Shown: positions 26,019-34,813 of the stretch, one piece after another
Layout: every line of letters starts with the position of its first letter
Numbering within the stretch: position 1 is the first letter of the stretch
Origin: Treponema medium
Lineage (GTDB): Bacteria; Spirochaetota; Spirochaetia; Treponematales; Treponemataceae
Reading direction: 5' to 3'
Assembly: GCF_017161265.1 (NCBI RefSeq)
Contig: NZ_CP031393.1
Coordinates: forward strand, 62,001 to 126,000
Length of the DNA: 64,000 nt
Made by a program: the position numbers and the translations under genes
Notes under the pieces: model-generated
Seen by the model: only the letters and a program-made list of their open reading frames with translations
Told to the model about the DNA's origin: nothing
Database searches by the model: none

Positions 26019-28118
26019 TTATATTTTAAACTTAGATACTTCCTGTGCCAAATTTTCGATACTTCGTTTGTTTTTATTGGTGATTTCTTTTACGCCTTGG
26101 ATTGCATTATTGATTTGCACTGCCGCCGCCGCCATTTCTTTCATACTTGCTGCGATTGTGTTGGTAAGCCCGTCGAGTTTTTGCATTTCGTGCGCGACCC
26201 CTTCTCCGCCTTTCAGCATATCACCTGAACCGTCTTCTATTTCAACAGTTACCTCGCTGATATTTTTAATAGCATCCAATACTTCGCGGCTCCCGTTTTC
26301 CTGCTCTCTCATCGACTCGGTTAAACGGGTACTCATATTTTTTACCTGATCGGAAAGCGTAAAAATAGTAGCAAATTTTTCGCCGGCAACTTTTGAAGAC
26401 GTAGAAAGCCCTTCGATTTCCGCACTTAAACTCTTAAGCGTTGCGGTAATTGTTTTACCCTGCGCAGCAGAATCTTCTGCAAGTTTGCGGATTTCGTCAG
26501 CGACAACGGCAAACCCCTTACCGGCTTCACCGGCATGAGCTGCTTCAATAGCGGCATTCATTGCGAGTAAGTTTGTTTGCGATGCAATATGCTGAATGAC
26601 ACTTGAGGCTTCCATCAAACTTCCCGACTCTTCGGCAATTTTTTGAGTAACACTGCCGGTATTTACGATGATTTCTCGTCCGTCGGCGGTCGCTTCCGCA
26701 AGTGTTTTAATAACCCCGTCCGTCTTTTCAAGCGTATCGGTAATCGATGCGATATTGGCGACCATCTCTTCTATCGCAGAAGAGGAAATAGATACGCTTG
26801 CCGACTGGCTTTCTATGCGGGTATTTAATTGCCGTATCGTCTTGATAATTTCTTCAACCGTTGCAGCCGTTTCTCCGACGCTTGCAGTTTGTGTCAGTGC
26901 TTGCTGTTTTACGCCGTCAATATTTTCATTTATCTTATGGACAGCTTGTGCAGTCTCGGTCATATTCTGAGCAAGTTCATCGCCGATTGACCGCATCATT
27001 TCAGCATTGCTGTCGATAGATTGTATGGCAGTTCTAATCTTTTTAATCGTTTCATTAAAATATTCCGATAGCCGCGTTACTTCATCATTACCGATAAGAG
27101 GAAGCTGCACGGTCAAATCGCCCTCTCCTTGCGAAATATCTTTCAACGCATTAACAGCTGTCTGAACGGGAGCGACCATCTTTGCCGCAATAAAAAATAT
27201 AATTGTCAGTGTTACCGCAAGGATAATAATACTGATAATAATGATAAGTTTACGAAAATCTGTAATTGCACCGAGAAACTCTTCCGCTGGGGCGGCAATA
27301 ATAATTGTCCATTCCGTATCCGGCATTTTCGTATAGGCTGCAATATGCTTTTTACCATCATAAGTATAATAACCGATACCGTCGGAAGAATCTGAAACCG
27401 CTTGCCGCTGAAACTCTGCGATAGATGCAAAGGAGCGGTCGGTCTTTGCCAATTCCATTGTATTTTGTTGCGCTTCCACGATTGACATATTCTTGTGAGC
27501 AATGGTTGTTCCGTCTGTCCCTAAAATATGACAATTCCCCGTTTTACCGATTTTGATTTCGGATATGATATCGCAAATAGAGGTTCCCTCAAGGCCGGCT
27601 CCCAAAACAGCGATAACCTCACGATCGCTATCTAATAGCGGAACAGCCAAAATAACTTCCAGTTTTTTAGTTGCCGTTGAAATATGAGGTGCGGTAATAA
27701 ATGAATCCCCATTGACTGCGCTCTTATACCAGTCCGTATCCCCGACAAAGGTAACCGTACCGTCGGCATAATAGCTGTTTCCCTTAGTGTCACATATATT
27801 AAAAAAATTGAGAGTGTCGGCATAGCCGAAATCACTGCGCACGATTCGTGTTTTTTCCGTAAAAGATACCGAAGGATCCTTCATCGCCGGATTACGCATA
27901 AATCCGCGTAAAAAATTGAAGTCACTGGCAATATCACTACTGATAAACAAGGCAATATCATTTACTTTGTCGATAAGATGCGCATTAACCCGCGCAGTAA
28001 GGGCTTGTTGCGCAGTATACCGCGCCAACGAACCTTGTATAACACCGGCTACCGTAATCAATGTTCCAAAAATGATAAGCAGTTTCTTACGAATAGAAAA
28101 ATTTTTCTTTTCCCGCAT
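26019..28118 (-). CDS. Methyl-accepting chemotaxis protein
   Basis: 699 residues. Cytoplasmic start, TM1 (about 13-33), an extracytoplasmic Cache-type sensor (about 35-280) with [18 protein letters not shown]2 (about 285-310), a HAMP domain (about 312-365), and the signalling domain with the invariant hairpin tip [31 protein letters not shown] (quoted in parts in the family signature EAARAGE..GFAVVA). It senses small molecules and controls CheA. ATG 28118 was chosen since GGAGG is 11 bases upstream and the longer GTG start would use the SD bases as codons. Confidence 0.95.
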   Translation of the reverse strand: MREKKNFSIRKKLLIIFGTLITVAGVIQGSLARYTAQQALTARVNAHLIDKVNDIALFISSDIASDFNFLRGFMRNPAMKDPSVSFTEKTRIVRSDFGYADTLNFFNICDTKGNSYYADGTVTFVGDTDWYKSAVNGDSFITAPHISTATKKLEVILAVPLLDSDREVIAVLGAGLEGTSICDIISEIKIGKTGNCHILGTDGTTIAHKNMSIVEAQQNTMELAKTDRSFASIAEFQRQAVSDSSDGIGYYTYDGKKHIAAYTKMPDTEWTIIIAAPAEEFLGAITDFRKLIIIISIIILAVTLTIIFFIAAKMVAPVQTAVNALKDISQGEGDLTVQLPLIGNDEVTRLSEYFNETIKKIRTAIQSIDSNAEMMRSIGDELAQNMTETAQAVHKINENIDGVKQQALTQTASVGETAATVEEIIKTIRQLNTRIESQSASVSISSSAIEEMVANIASITDTLEKTDGVIKTLAEATADGREIIVNTGSVTQKIAEESGSLMEASSVIQHIASQTNLLAMNAAIEAAHAGEAGKGFAVVADEIRKLAEDSAAQGKTITATLKSLSAEIEGLSTSSKVAGEKFATIFTLSDQVKNMSTRLTESMREQENGSREVLDAIKNISEVTVEIEDGSGDMLKGGEGVAHEMQKLDGLTNTIAASMKEMAAAAVQINNAIQGVKEITNKNKRSIENLAQEVSKFKI

Positions 28119-28249
28119 AAAGAGAAATACCTCCACATACTGGAATCCTCTAACAAGTCGGTTAGTTTTTAGAGGCTCCCTTTTCTACAATAATATAGTT
28201 ACTATATCTAAGTTTGGCAGAGATGACAATACGTATCCGACTTTATGAG

Positions 28250-28400
28250 AAACGCATCAACTACTTTGTAAAACTCGTCCACAGAATAATATTCAACCCT
28301 TTCTTTTGAAAAGTATTGGTTCTGCGTAGCAGTCTCTGTTATTCTGCGATTCCTATCTGTTTATCCAATACGATCGGCCTACCGTGCAAATAGACAACAG
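28250..28400 (+). repeat. Dispersed intergenic element, copy D (degenerate)
   Basis: Left end AAACGCATCAA, arms CACAGAATAA and TTATTCTGCG in inverted orientation, and a TTCAACC/GGTT pair inside, matching the layout of copy C. No GGA-loop hairpin is present. Right part TATCTGTTTATCC resembles the right flank of copy A. Decayed relative to the other copies. Confidence 0.6.
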
Positions 28401-28509
28401 ACTATAAGTTTGATAGAATATATCAGAAAAAGTTACGGCTATCAGATATCTCTCAAAACTCCGTTCTTTTTATGACACTCGTTCTAAGAAAAGATGAATA
28501 GAAGGATAT

Positions 28510-28560
28510 ATGAAAATTTTAGTTACCGTATTTGATCTCTTCGGCGGGAAGATCTGCTAG
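28510..28560 (+). pseudogene. N-terminal remnant of pyrrolidone-carboxylate peptidase
   Basis: ATG with AAGGA a few bases upstream, encoding 16 residues MKILVTVFDLFGGKIC and then TAG. This closely resembles the first residues of Pcp (family start MKILVTGFDPFGGEKIN). Nothing after the stop continues the family, so most of the gene is lost and only the start site remains. It could still act as a leader peptide for the next gene, whose start lies 13 bases beyond the stop. Confidence 0.5.
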
Positions 28561-28573
28561 CGGTACATTCAGT

Positions 28574-29209
28574 ATGAGTATTATCGGACTGTTAATTACC
28601 GCGTTTTTACCGGCTGCCGCAGCGGTCTATATTGCAATAAAAAAACACATTCCCGTTTATGCGCTTGCCGCCGTATTCTTTGCAGCGGCAGCGTCACTGC
28701 TTCCGGTGCTTGCGCTCCAGCATAGTGTGCATACTTTTTTAGATGCCGGTATTGCAAAACAATCGGAAGCGGTGAGGCTCTTGTTTAACAGCTTTATTAC
28801 GGCAGCCTTGATAGAAGAAGGTGTTAAAGCAGCGGTATTCGGTTTAACGGCTGCTATGGTTTTAAAAAAAAGATTCGGGATTACACAGAGTATGCTGCTT
28901 GGCGTATTCTTCGGCTTTGTCTTTAGCAGTTTTGAAAATATCTCATATAGTTTGCGGTATTCCAACGTGCAGTTTCTCCGGCTTGTTACCGCCGCCGTAT
29001 TACACGGGGCGCTCGGCTGTTTTTATGCATCAATGGCATACACAAAAACAAAGCGGAAAGCTGCGTTCGTCTTTCTCGCAGCGGTTGTTCTCCACGGGCT
29101 TTATAACTTTTTTATTTCGCTGGGCGGCGGCTTCATACTCCCCGCAGCGGCGGTACTCGGCATTGCCTGCTTATATGCAGCACGGCTTGTTACGCCTTCG
29201 CGTCCTTAA
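28574..29209 (+). CDS. PrsW-like intramembrane metalloprotease family protein
   Basis: 211 residues, about seven membrane segments. The PrsW/CPBP-like motifs are visible: LIEEGVKAAVFG (EExxK), FSSFENISYSLRY (FExxxY), AVLHGALG and VVLHGLYNF (two conserved His). Relatives cleave membrane proteins such as anti-sigma factors; the substrate is unknown here. ATG 28574 is taken as the start; an in-frame TTG at 28532 overlaps the pcp remnant. No good ribosome-binding site, so reinitiation after the remnant peptide is possible. Confidence 0.8.
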   Translation: MSIIGLLITAFLPAAAAVYIAIKKHIPVYALAAVFFAAAASLLPVLALQHSVHTFLDAGIAKQSEAVRLLFNSFITAALIEEGVKAAVFGLTAAMVLKKRFGITQSMLLGVFFGFVFSSFENISYSLRYSNVQFLRLVTAAVLHGALGCFYASMAYTKTKRKAAFVFLAAVVLHGLYNFFISLGGGFILPAAAVLGIACLYAARLVTPSRP

Positions 29210-29212
29210 TTA

Positions 29213-29350
29213 AGAACCTCTAAAAACCGCAGTTTTTAGAGGTTTCCCTTAAGTTTATTTGCGATGTTTTACTTTAAGTCATTATAATATAAAGACTTAA
29301 AGTAAAACTCGTCGTGCATCTCTAAAAGCTAACCGAGCTTTTAGAGATGC
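29213..29350 (+). repeat. Three-hairpin element, copy 1
   Basis: Hairpin 1: AACCTCTAAAAAC/GTTTTTAGAGGTT (29215-29244). Hairpin 2: perfect 15-bp stem 29266-29280/29294-29308 with the 13-nt loop ATTATAATATAAA. Hairpin 3: perfect 15-bp stem 29316-29330/29336-29350 with loop AACCG. Copy 2 at 39025-39163 keeps hairpins 1 and 3 in sequence but has a completely different hairpin-2 stem with nearly the same loop. Hairpin 3 overlaps the stop of the following minus-strand gene. Confidence 0.8.
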
Positions 29351-31191
29351 ACAATTCTGAATATCAACTCCACTTCAAGATCGGAAGCCTTATAATGCCA
29401 AAAAATGATATCCGAAGTTTGCTCCACCGATACGGGGCTGAGTTGATAGAGTTTATACAAAAAAGAATTTGCATTCAGCGGTTCTTGGCGTAAATCCATC
29501 GTAATCTCGTACTGCTGCGCTTCCGTCTTTCGGCACAGAAAATAAGCAGTCTCATTCAACTCGGCGCCGTTAGCCGTAAAGCGGCGGTCTGCTCCGTACA
29601 AGAACGAACCGTTTGCGGCGGGAGCGGAACAAAATGTATAAACCAAATCGTCTTTAATTTCCTTACCGTTTATCCGCAACCGAATAAGCTCCGCCGCAGC
29701 CCCTTGTGCAAGCGCAGCGTGAGCATCTGCCGCATTGCCCGCGCCGGTATTTCCGGCAGTACCGGCATCATTGACGGTATCGGTAATCGTACCGCCGCTT
29801 GTGCCGACAGCATTGTTTCCATTGGTTCCCACAACACTATTTCCGGTTGATGCAGTTGCTTTCTGTACAGCTTGGCCGGTTTGCCTATTCTCTTTTTGAG
29901 CAGCTTGAGCGGTTTGCGCTTGCAGTTTTTCCAATTCGCTTAAAATCTTTGTTAAAACGGCGCCGCCCGTATCGGTTTGCAAACCGGTTACATTGCCCAA
30001 GCCTCCATTGCCGCCTAATCCCGCATCGCTGCCGAGCAAATTATTGAGCAGCGTCAGGTTACCGCTGTTTTGGCTTAATGCTGCCAGCGTTTTAGCGTTG
30101 AGTCCGTTCAGCGCCGTTGATTTTTTTACATCGCTTTTACCGGAATTACCGGAAGCGGCAGCGGCGTTACTTGTCTGTTTCCCCTTCGCCCCTGCTGCGG
30201 ACGATGGAGTGCGTTTTTGTTGCAAAAACGTCGGAGGCTGAATAACGGGAGGCGCCGGCGGCCGAGTGATCCCTCCGCCGATAGTAACTTCAGGGATGTC
30301 CGGTATCGCCGGTATTTGCATTTGCCCGCCGCCGACTCCGGTATTATCCGCAGCGAGGGGAGAAAGCAGCCGCAGCAAAAAGAAAAAACAGAAGATAAAC
30401 GGCGTTACGGGCATCTTTGCAAGCGTGTCTTCCAACTCGCTGAGCCGCGCTTGCAGGCTGACAATCGTGCGCTCAATTCGGCGCTTTTCATTTTCCAACT
30501 TACGCCGAGGGTCTTCATCCTGCGGTTTATTTTTTACACTGTCGCGCACAAACGCAGGACTGTGCTTTTGTAAAAAAAGATCCTCTGCTGCGGCGCGTTT
30601 ATCAGGGTTTGCAATATTCGCAACCACCTTCATCGCTTCATAGCCGAGTTCCGGCTTTACATCGAACGCATGTATTTTCTCAATCGTCGCAGCGGAGGCG
30701 CGCGGCAGGCACAGCACACGGTCGATATAATCTTCGTAGCGGACACCGGCTTGCTTACAGAGCACCCGCGCCTTGCTCAAAAGCCTGCCGAGTTCCTTCA
30801 TCAGCTTGCCGTCCTCCGCCATAATGGTCGTCCTGATTGTATCCGTCAGTTCAAGCAGTTCAGGCGATTCTTCCATAGCGATTTTATACAGCCCCTTCTC
30901 CTCCGCCTTTTGCAGCAGCCGATGAAAATAACTCCAAAACCGCTGCGTATGTACACGGCCGGAACGGGTGCCGTCCAACTCGCAGAGCCGATGATGCGTA
31001 TATTCGTGAATAGCGGTGTACAGTAGTTCGTTATCGACGGAAAAGTTTTTATTGTGCAGCAGAATCTCATGCGTATCGCTTTTATACAGCCCGTTGACTT
31101 TCTTGCTCGCCTTGCCGGTAAATGTTACCGAAAATTCAAGTTCCGACTCTTCAATCTGCAATAATATCTCTTTTACCTGATCCTGATTCAT
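29341..31191 (-). CDS. Fused ORF: SprT-like metallopeptidase region plus exported Gly/Pro-rich region
   Basis: 616 residues. Residues about 1-260: a zinc-peptidase-like domain with HEYTHH (about residue 77), followed by a helical region and a coiled coil (RKLENEKRRIERTIVSLQ). At about residue 261 a Met is followed by a typical signal peptide or membrane segment (MPVTPFIFCFFFLLRLLSPLAA), then a Pro/Gly/Asn-rich low-complexity stretch and a C-terminal folded domain (about 515-616). The layout suggests two genes fused in frame, or a one-pass membrane protein with a long outer tail. ATG 31191 overlaps the rsmE stop by 4 bases. No known function. Confidence 0.7.
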   Translation of the reverse strand: MNQDQVKEILLQIEESELEFSVTFTGKASKKVNGLYKSDTHEILLHNKNFSVDNELLYTAIHEYTHHRLCELDGTRSGRVHTQRFWSYFHRLLQKAEEKGLYKIAMEESPELLELTDTIRTTIMAEDGKLMKELGRLLSKARVLCKQAGVRYEDYIDRVLCLPRASAATIEKIHAFDVKPELGYEAMKVVANIANPDKRAAAEDLFLQKHSPAFVRDSVKNKPQDEDPRRKLENEKRRIERTIVSLQARLSELEDTLAKMPVTPFIFCFFFLLRLLSPLAADNTGVGGGQMQIPAIPDIPEVTIGGGITRPPAPPVIQPPTFLQQKRTPSSAAGAKGKQTSNAAAASGNSGKSDVKKSTALNGLNAKTLAALSQNSGNLTLLNNLLGSDAGLGGNGGLGNVTGLQTDTGGAVLTKILSELEKLQAQTAQAAQKENRQTGQAVQKATASTGNSVVGTNGNNAVGTSGGTITDTVNDAGTAGNTGAGNAADAHAALAQGAAAELIRLRINGKEIKDDLVYTFCSAPAANGSFLYGADRRFTANGAELNETAYFLCRKTEAQQYEITMDLRQEPLNANSFLYKLYQLSPVSVEQTSDIIFWHYKASDLEVELIFRIVHL

Positions 31192-32066
31192 TGTGCTCCT
31201 CTCATCTCCCATGCGCCGGATAATGCAAGGCACACCGCAATAGCGGAAGTAACGGCGGTTTCCGTACGCAAAATTCTCCGTCCCATAGTATAGGCAGTGA
31301 ACTGCTTTTTTGCAAACAACAGCCGTTCGTTCAAGCTCCAGCCCCGCTCATTTCCGACAGCAAGCCAAAGCGTTTGCTTCCCGTCCCACTGCAGCTGTGG
31401 CAGCGGATACATCGCAGGAATGCACAGCGCACCGTCTTGTTCAATACAATCTTGCCCAATATGACCTTGTTTCATGCGATTTTGTTCAATAGAACTTTGA
31501 GAACCTTGCTCAATGTGAAAAGGAACATCGAGCGTCGCCCGCAGATGATCCGGGCGGATATCATCTCCATACCGATCGAAAAAATGCCGTACACTATAGG
31601 CTCGATACACTTTCGGAATATGAGTATCTCCTGCCTGACTGCACCCGTCAATCAGCAGCCGCTCTATCTCCGTTTCCGCAGCGATATCGGCCTTGAGGTA
31701 AGATTTTTCCCCCAACTCGGTGCCGATCAGATACAATGCCTCAATCCCAAGCCCTGCGACATCACGCAAAATACGGCGCAGCTGAATGGGACGCGGAAAC
31801 CCGAGTATCAGTCTGATGGGCGGCAGCACGGAAACATCGTCTCCTCCGCCCGCTTTGTCCGCTACGGTAAACCGTGCAGTCAACAGCTCATCGGAAAAAG
31901 AAGTAATTTCCGCCGTTCCTTTTTCCCCGTCAATGATACCCGCCTTGAATACCGCCCCCACGCCGAACTTCAGCACTTTTTTGATATGTAAAAAGCGTTC
32001 ATCAGTTTTGGCAAAAGAAAAATTCCCGTCTGAAAGTTCTTCCTGTCGTAATAAAATAATATTCAT
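31188..32066 (-). CDS. rsmE: 16S rRNA (uracil-1498-N3)-methyltransferase RsmE
   Basis: 292 residues. SPOUT-class motifs: LILGFPRPIQLRRILRDVAGLG, the SAM-binding LAVGNERGWS, and MGRRILRTETAV at the C-terminal knot. The N-terminus has a PUA-like domain. It methylates U1498 of 16S rRNA. Between about residues 185 and 217 there is an insertion of degenerate repeats (variants of IEQ and HIGQ) not part of the family core. A 4-base overlap couples it to the downstream fused ORF. Confidence 0.93.
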   Translation of the reverse strand: MNIILLRQEELSDGNFSFAKTDERFLHIKKVLKFGVGAVFKAGIIDGEKGTAEITSFSDELLTARFTVADKAGGGDDVSVLPPIRLILGFPRPIQLRRILRDVAGLGIEALYLIGTELGEKSYLKADIAAETEIERLLIDGCSQAGDTHIPKVYRAYSVRHFFDRYGDDIRPDHLRATLDVPFHIEQGSQSSIEQNRMKQGHIGQDCIEQDGALCIPAMYPLPQLQWDGKQTLWLAVGNERGWSLNERLLFAKKQFTAYTMGRRILRTETAVTSAIAVCLALSGAWEMRGAQ

Positions 32067-32082
32067 GGCAGCCTTGCCGCCC

Positions 32083-33105
32083 TTAACCTGTGATATGTCT
32101 TAATGTAAAATTGAGAACAATGTATGCGGTATAAAAGATAAAAAGAACCGCGCCTTGCAGCCGTGTTATGACGCTGCGCTGACGTGTTGAACAAAAGCGG
32201 AAAATGCCGAGCACCAGCAGCATGGTCGGGAATTGCAGATAGTAAAAATCTACCGGTACACGGATACCGGCGGGAGTTACCGCAGCCGCTACACCCAACA
32301 CAAAGAGGACGTTCAAGATATCCGCCCCGATGATGTTGCCTGCCGCGAGTTCTCCGTGTCCTTTCCGAACGGCGGTTATGGCAGTTACCAATTCAGGTAC
32401 ACTCGTGCCGAACGCGACCAAAGTCGCCGCGATAATACTCTGCGGAATACCGATCTTTATGGCGGAAACTTCTACCGCAGGGATCAGTATCTTAGACGAG
32501 AGCACGACCACCGTGATTCCTACAGCCAGCCACACAAGTAGCAGCCACAACGGCTTTTGATTTTCTTCTGCCGTATCCTGTTCGCTCTCTTCCATAGATT
32601 CTTTTGCCCAGCGGAACGATATGTACATATAACACGCGAGCAGCACGACAAATATCCAACCCATCCACTGATAGATTTTCCCCTCCCTGCCCGGAGAGAA
32701 AAAGGGAAGCGAAACAAGTGTCAGCAGCATCGCCGCTGCAAATTGCACGGTACCCTGCCGGTGAATAAGCCGTTTATCGACCGGCACCGTACCAAGCATG
32801 GCGGCAAGCCCGATAATGAGAGCCGTATCCGCAATAATCGAGCCGATAGCATTCCCAAGCGCGAGTTCCGCATTTCCTTTAATTGCCGCCAATGTAGACA
32901 CCGACGCTTCGGGCAGGGTCGTGCCGAGACTGACAATCGTCGCACCGATCACCATCTTGGGCATTCCCCATTTAAGCGAAAGGGCAACCGCGCTGTCTAC
33001 CAGCCAATCCGCACCCTTACTCAGCGTAAACAAGCTTGCGACAAGCACAATCAACGATATCACAACCGATGAATTCATTAAAAAATTATGTAAGAGTGCA
33101 TCCAT
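32083..33105 (-). CDS. Calcium/sodium antiporter (CaCA family, YrbG-like)
   Basis: 340 residues, about ten membrane segments. Two alpha-repeats carry the ion-binding motifs GATIVSLGTTLPEASVS and AATLVAFGTSVPELVTA. It exchanges Ca2+ or a related cation for Na+ or H+. ATG 33105 is chosen since GAGG lies 5 bases before it; the longer frame includes non-membrane upstream codons. It lies 16 bases before rsmE, probably one operon. Confidence 0.92.
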   Translation of the reverse strand: MDALLHNFLMNSSVVISLIVLVASLFTLSKGADWLVDSAVALSLKWGMPKMVIGATIVSLGTTLPEASVSTLAAIKGNAELALGNAIGSIIADTALIIGLAAMLGTVPVDKRLIHRQGTVQFAAAMLLTLVSLPFFSPGREGKIYQWMGWIFVVLLACYMYISFRWAKESMEESEQDTAEENQKPLWLLLVWLAVGITVVVLSSKILIPAVEVSAIKIGIPQSIIAATLVAFGTSVPELVTAITAVRKGHGELAAGNIIGADILNVLFVLGVAAAVTPAGIRVPVDFYYLQFPTMLLVLGIFRFCSTRQRSVITRLQGAVLFIFYTAYIVLNFTLRHITG

Positions 33106-33215
33106 ATAAACCTCGTAAAATATCAGCAACCGGAATATCTGGAAATATACCGGTTTAGGCAAAATCACGCAAGACAGCTTGCAGGGCACAGCCGGATACA
33201 CCGTTCGGTATGCCC

Positions 33216-34592
33216 CTACATAAACTTTTTAACGAGGTTGAAATTTTTCTCGCTGTAGGGATGATAGCGCATCGGTAAGTCTACCAGCAAGGATTTTTTC
33301 ATTACGCTCTTTTCGTGGCTGAATGTGTAAAAGCTTTGTTTCCCGTGGTAATTCCCCATGCCGCTTGTTCCGACGCCGCCGAAGGGCATGTACGGTGTCG
33401 CAAGATGCACGATTGTGTCGTTGATGCACCCGCCGCCGAACGATACTTCCGACAGAATTTTCCGCTCTACAGCCGCATCCTTGGTAAAGAGATAGAGGGC
33501 AAGCGGCTTCGGACGGGCACGGATTTGATCGACAGCCCACTGCAAATCGGTAAACGGGATGAGCGGCAAGATGGGGCCGAAAATTTCTTCCTGCATAACC
33601 GGTGATTCAAAGCTGATATTATCCAACACCGTCAGCGGTATAAAACGCCCGTGCGCATCCTTTTCCCCGCCGATAACAGCCGTTTCTCCTTCCATTAAAT
33701 GTGAGAGCCGTTCAAAATGTTTGTCGTTGACAATCCGCGTCATGTTGCATGAGGCATACGCATCCGTCGGTAAAAATTCATGAAGGACAGCCTTGCACTG
33801 TTCGATAAACGCTTCTTTTACCGCTGCGTCAATCAGCACATAGTCGGGAGCGACGCAGGTTTGCCCGCCGTTCAGTATCTTACCGAAAAGAATGCGCCGC
33901 GCTGCCGCTTTCATATCGGCGGTTTTATCGATAATACAGGGGGATTTGCCGCCGAGTTCCAGCGTTACCGGCGTTAGGTTCCGTGCGGCAGCCTCCATAA
34001 CAAGCTTACCGACTACCGTACCGCCGGTAAAGAAGATGTAATCAAACTTTTGTTCCAAAAGTCCGGCGTTCTCTTCTCGTCCGCCGGTTACAACCGTAAC
34101 AAAACCCGGCTCAAAGGTTTCCGCAATCAAATCGGCGATTACTTTTGAGGTTTCGGGAGTGTAATTCGAAGGCTTTATCACTGCGCAGTTTCCTGCGGCA
34201 ATCGCACCGGCAAGCGGCGTCAGCGTTAAATTGACGGGATAGTTCCACGGCGACATAATCAGCACGGTGCCGTACGGTTCGTAATAAATCGTACTCGATG
34301 CTAAAAAATGACTGAGCGGCGTGCGTACCCGTTTCGGCTTCATCAATTTTTTCAAGTGTTTCGATAAGAAGCGAACTTCCTCCTGCACCATACCGATTTC
34401 CGTAAGGTAGGTCTCCATCGGCGCCTTGTGTAAATCCTTATAGAGCGCATCGCTTATCCGCTGCTGATATGCGTGAACGGCGGCTCCCAGCTTACGAAGC
34501 TGTTCGGCACGGAATTGATATGATTTTGTCGCATTTGATGCAAAAAAGGTCGAAGTATTCCGCACCAGCGCGGCTATGGCTATTCTTGTCAT
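33216..34592 (-). CDS. Aldehyde dehydrogenase (class 3-like)
   Basis: 458 residues, the short class-3/fatty-aldehyde type. Motifs: SPWNYPVNL, FFTGGTVVGK, the glutamate in TLELGGKSPCI, the catalytic cysteine in LNGGQTCVAPDY, and QEEIFGPILPLI. It oxidises aldehydes with NAD(P)+. The C-terminus ends with HPYSEKNFNLVKKFM and has no membrane anchor. Substrate not predictable. Confidence 0.93.
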   Translation of the reverse strand: MTRIAIAALVRNTSTFFASNATKSYQFRAEQLRKLGAAVHAYQQRISDALYKDLHKAPMETYLTEIGMVQEEVRFLSKHLKKLMKPKRVRTPLSHFLASSTIYYEPYGTVLIMSPWNYPVNLTLTPLAGAIAAGNCAVIKPSNYTPETSKVIADLIAETFEPGFVTVVTGGREENAGLLEQKFDYIFFTGGTVVGKLVMEAAARNLTPVTLELGGKSPCIIDKTADMKAAARRILFGKILNGGQTCVAPDYVLIDAAVKEAFIEQCKAVLHEFLPTDAYASCNMTRIVNDKHFERLSHLMEGETAVIGGEKDAHGRFIPLTVLDNISFESPVMQEEIFGPILPLIPFTDLQWAVDQIRARPKPLALYLFTKDAAVERKILSEVSFGGGCINDTIVHLATPYMPFGGVGTSGMGNYHGKQSFYTFSHEKSVMKKSLLVDLPMRYHPYSEKNFNLVKKFM

Positions 34593-34813
34593 ATAATCAT
34601 TCTCCCCCGACGCAAAGGCTCAAGAGAAAAAAAGTATGATAAAATACGATTCTTCCTCTATCCATTTCGGCGGTTTGCTGATATAATCTATCTATAAAAA
34701 TACTACTATTATTTGCTTGGATACAATAGCGTAGATAATTATTATACTATAGAAAAGCCTCTATATAAAGTAGAGATTTTTAATAAAAATCAATATAACG
34801 AAGGAGATTCAAC

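Larger units (their letters stand above)
28137..28573. other. Intergenic region between chemotaxis gene and PrsW-like gene
   Basis: 437 bases. It holds a CCTCTAA...TTTTTAGAGG hairpin (28147-28175) of the class also seen at 29215, 39027 and 45167, repeat copy D (28250-28400), and a 16-codon remnant of pcp (28510-28560). Confidence 0.6.

Noticed and set aside
28250-28400. Insertion sequence
   Set aside because: The copies are short, have no transposase and no clear target-site duplications; they are non-autonomous at most.
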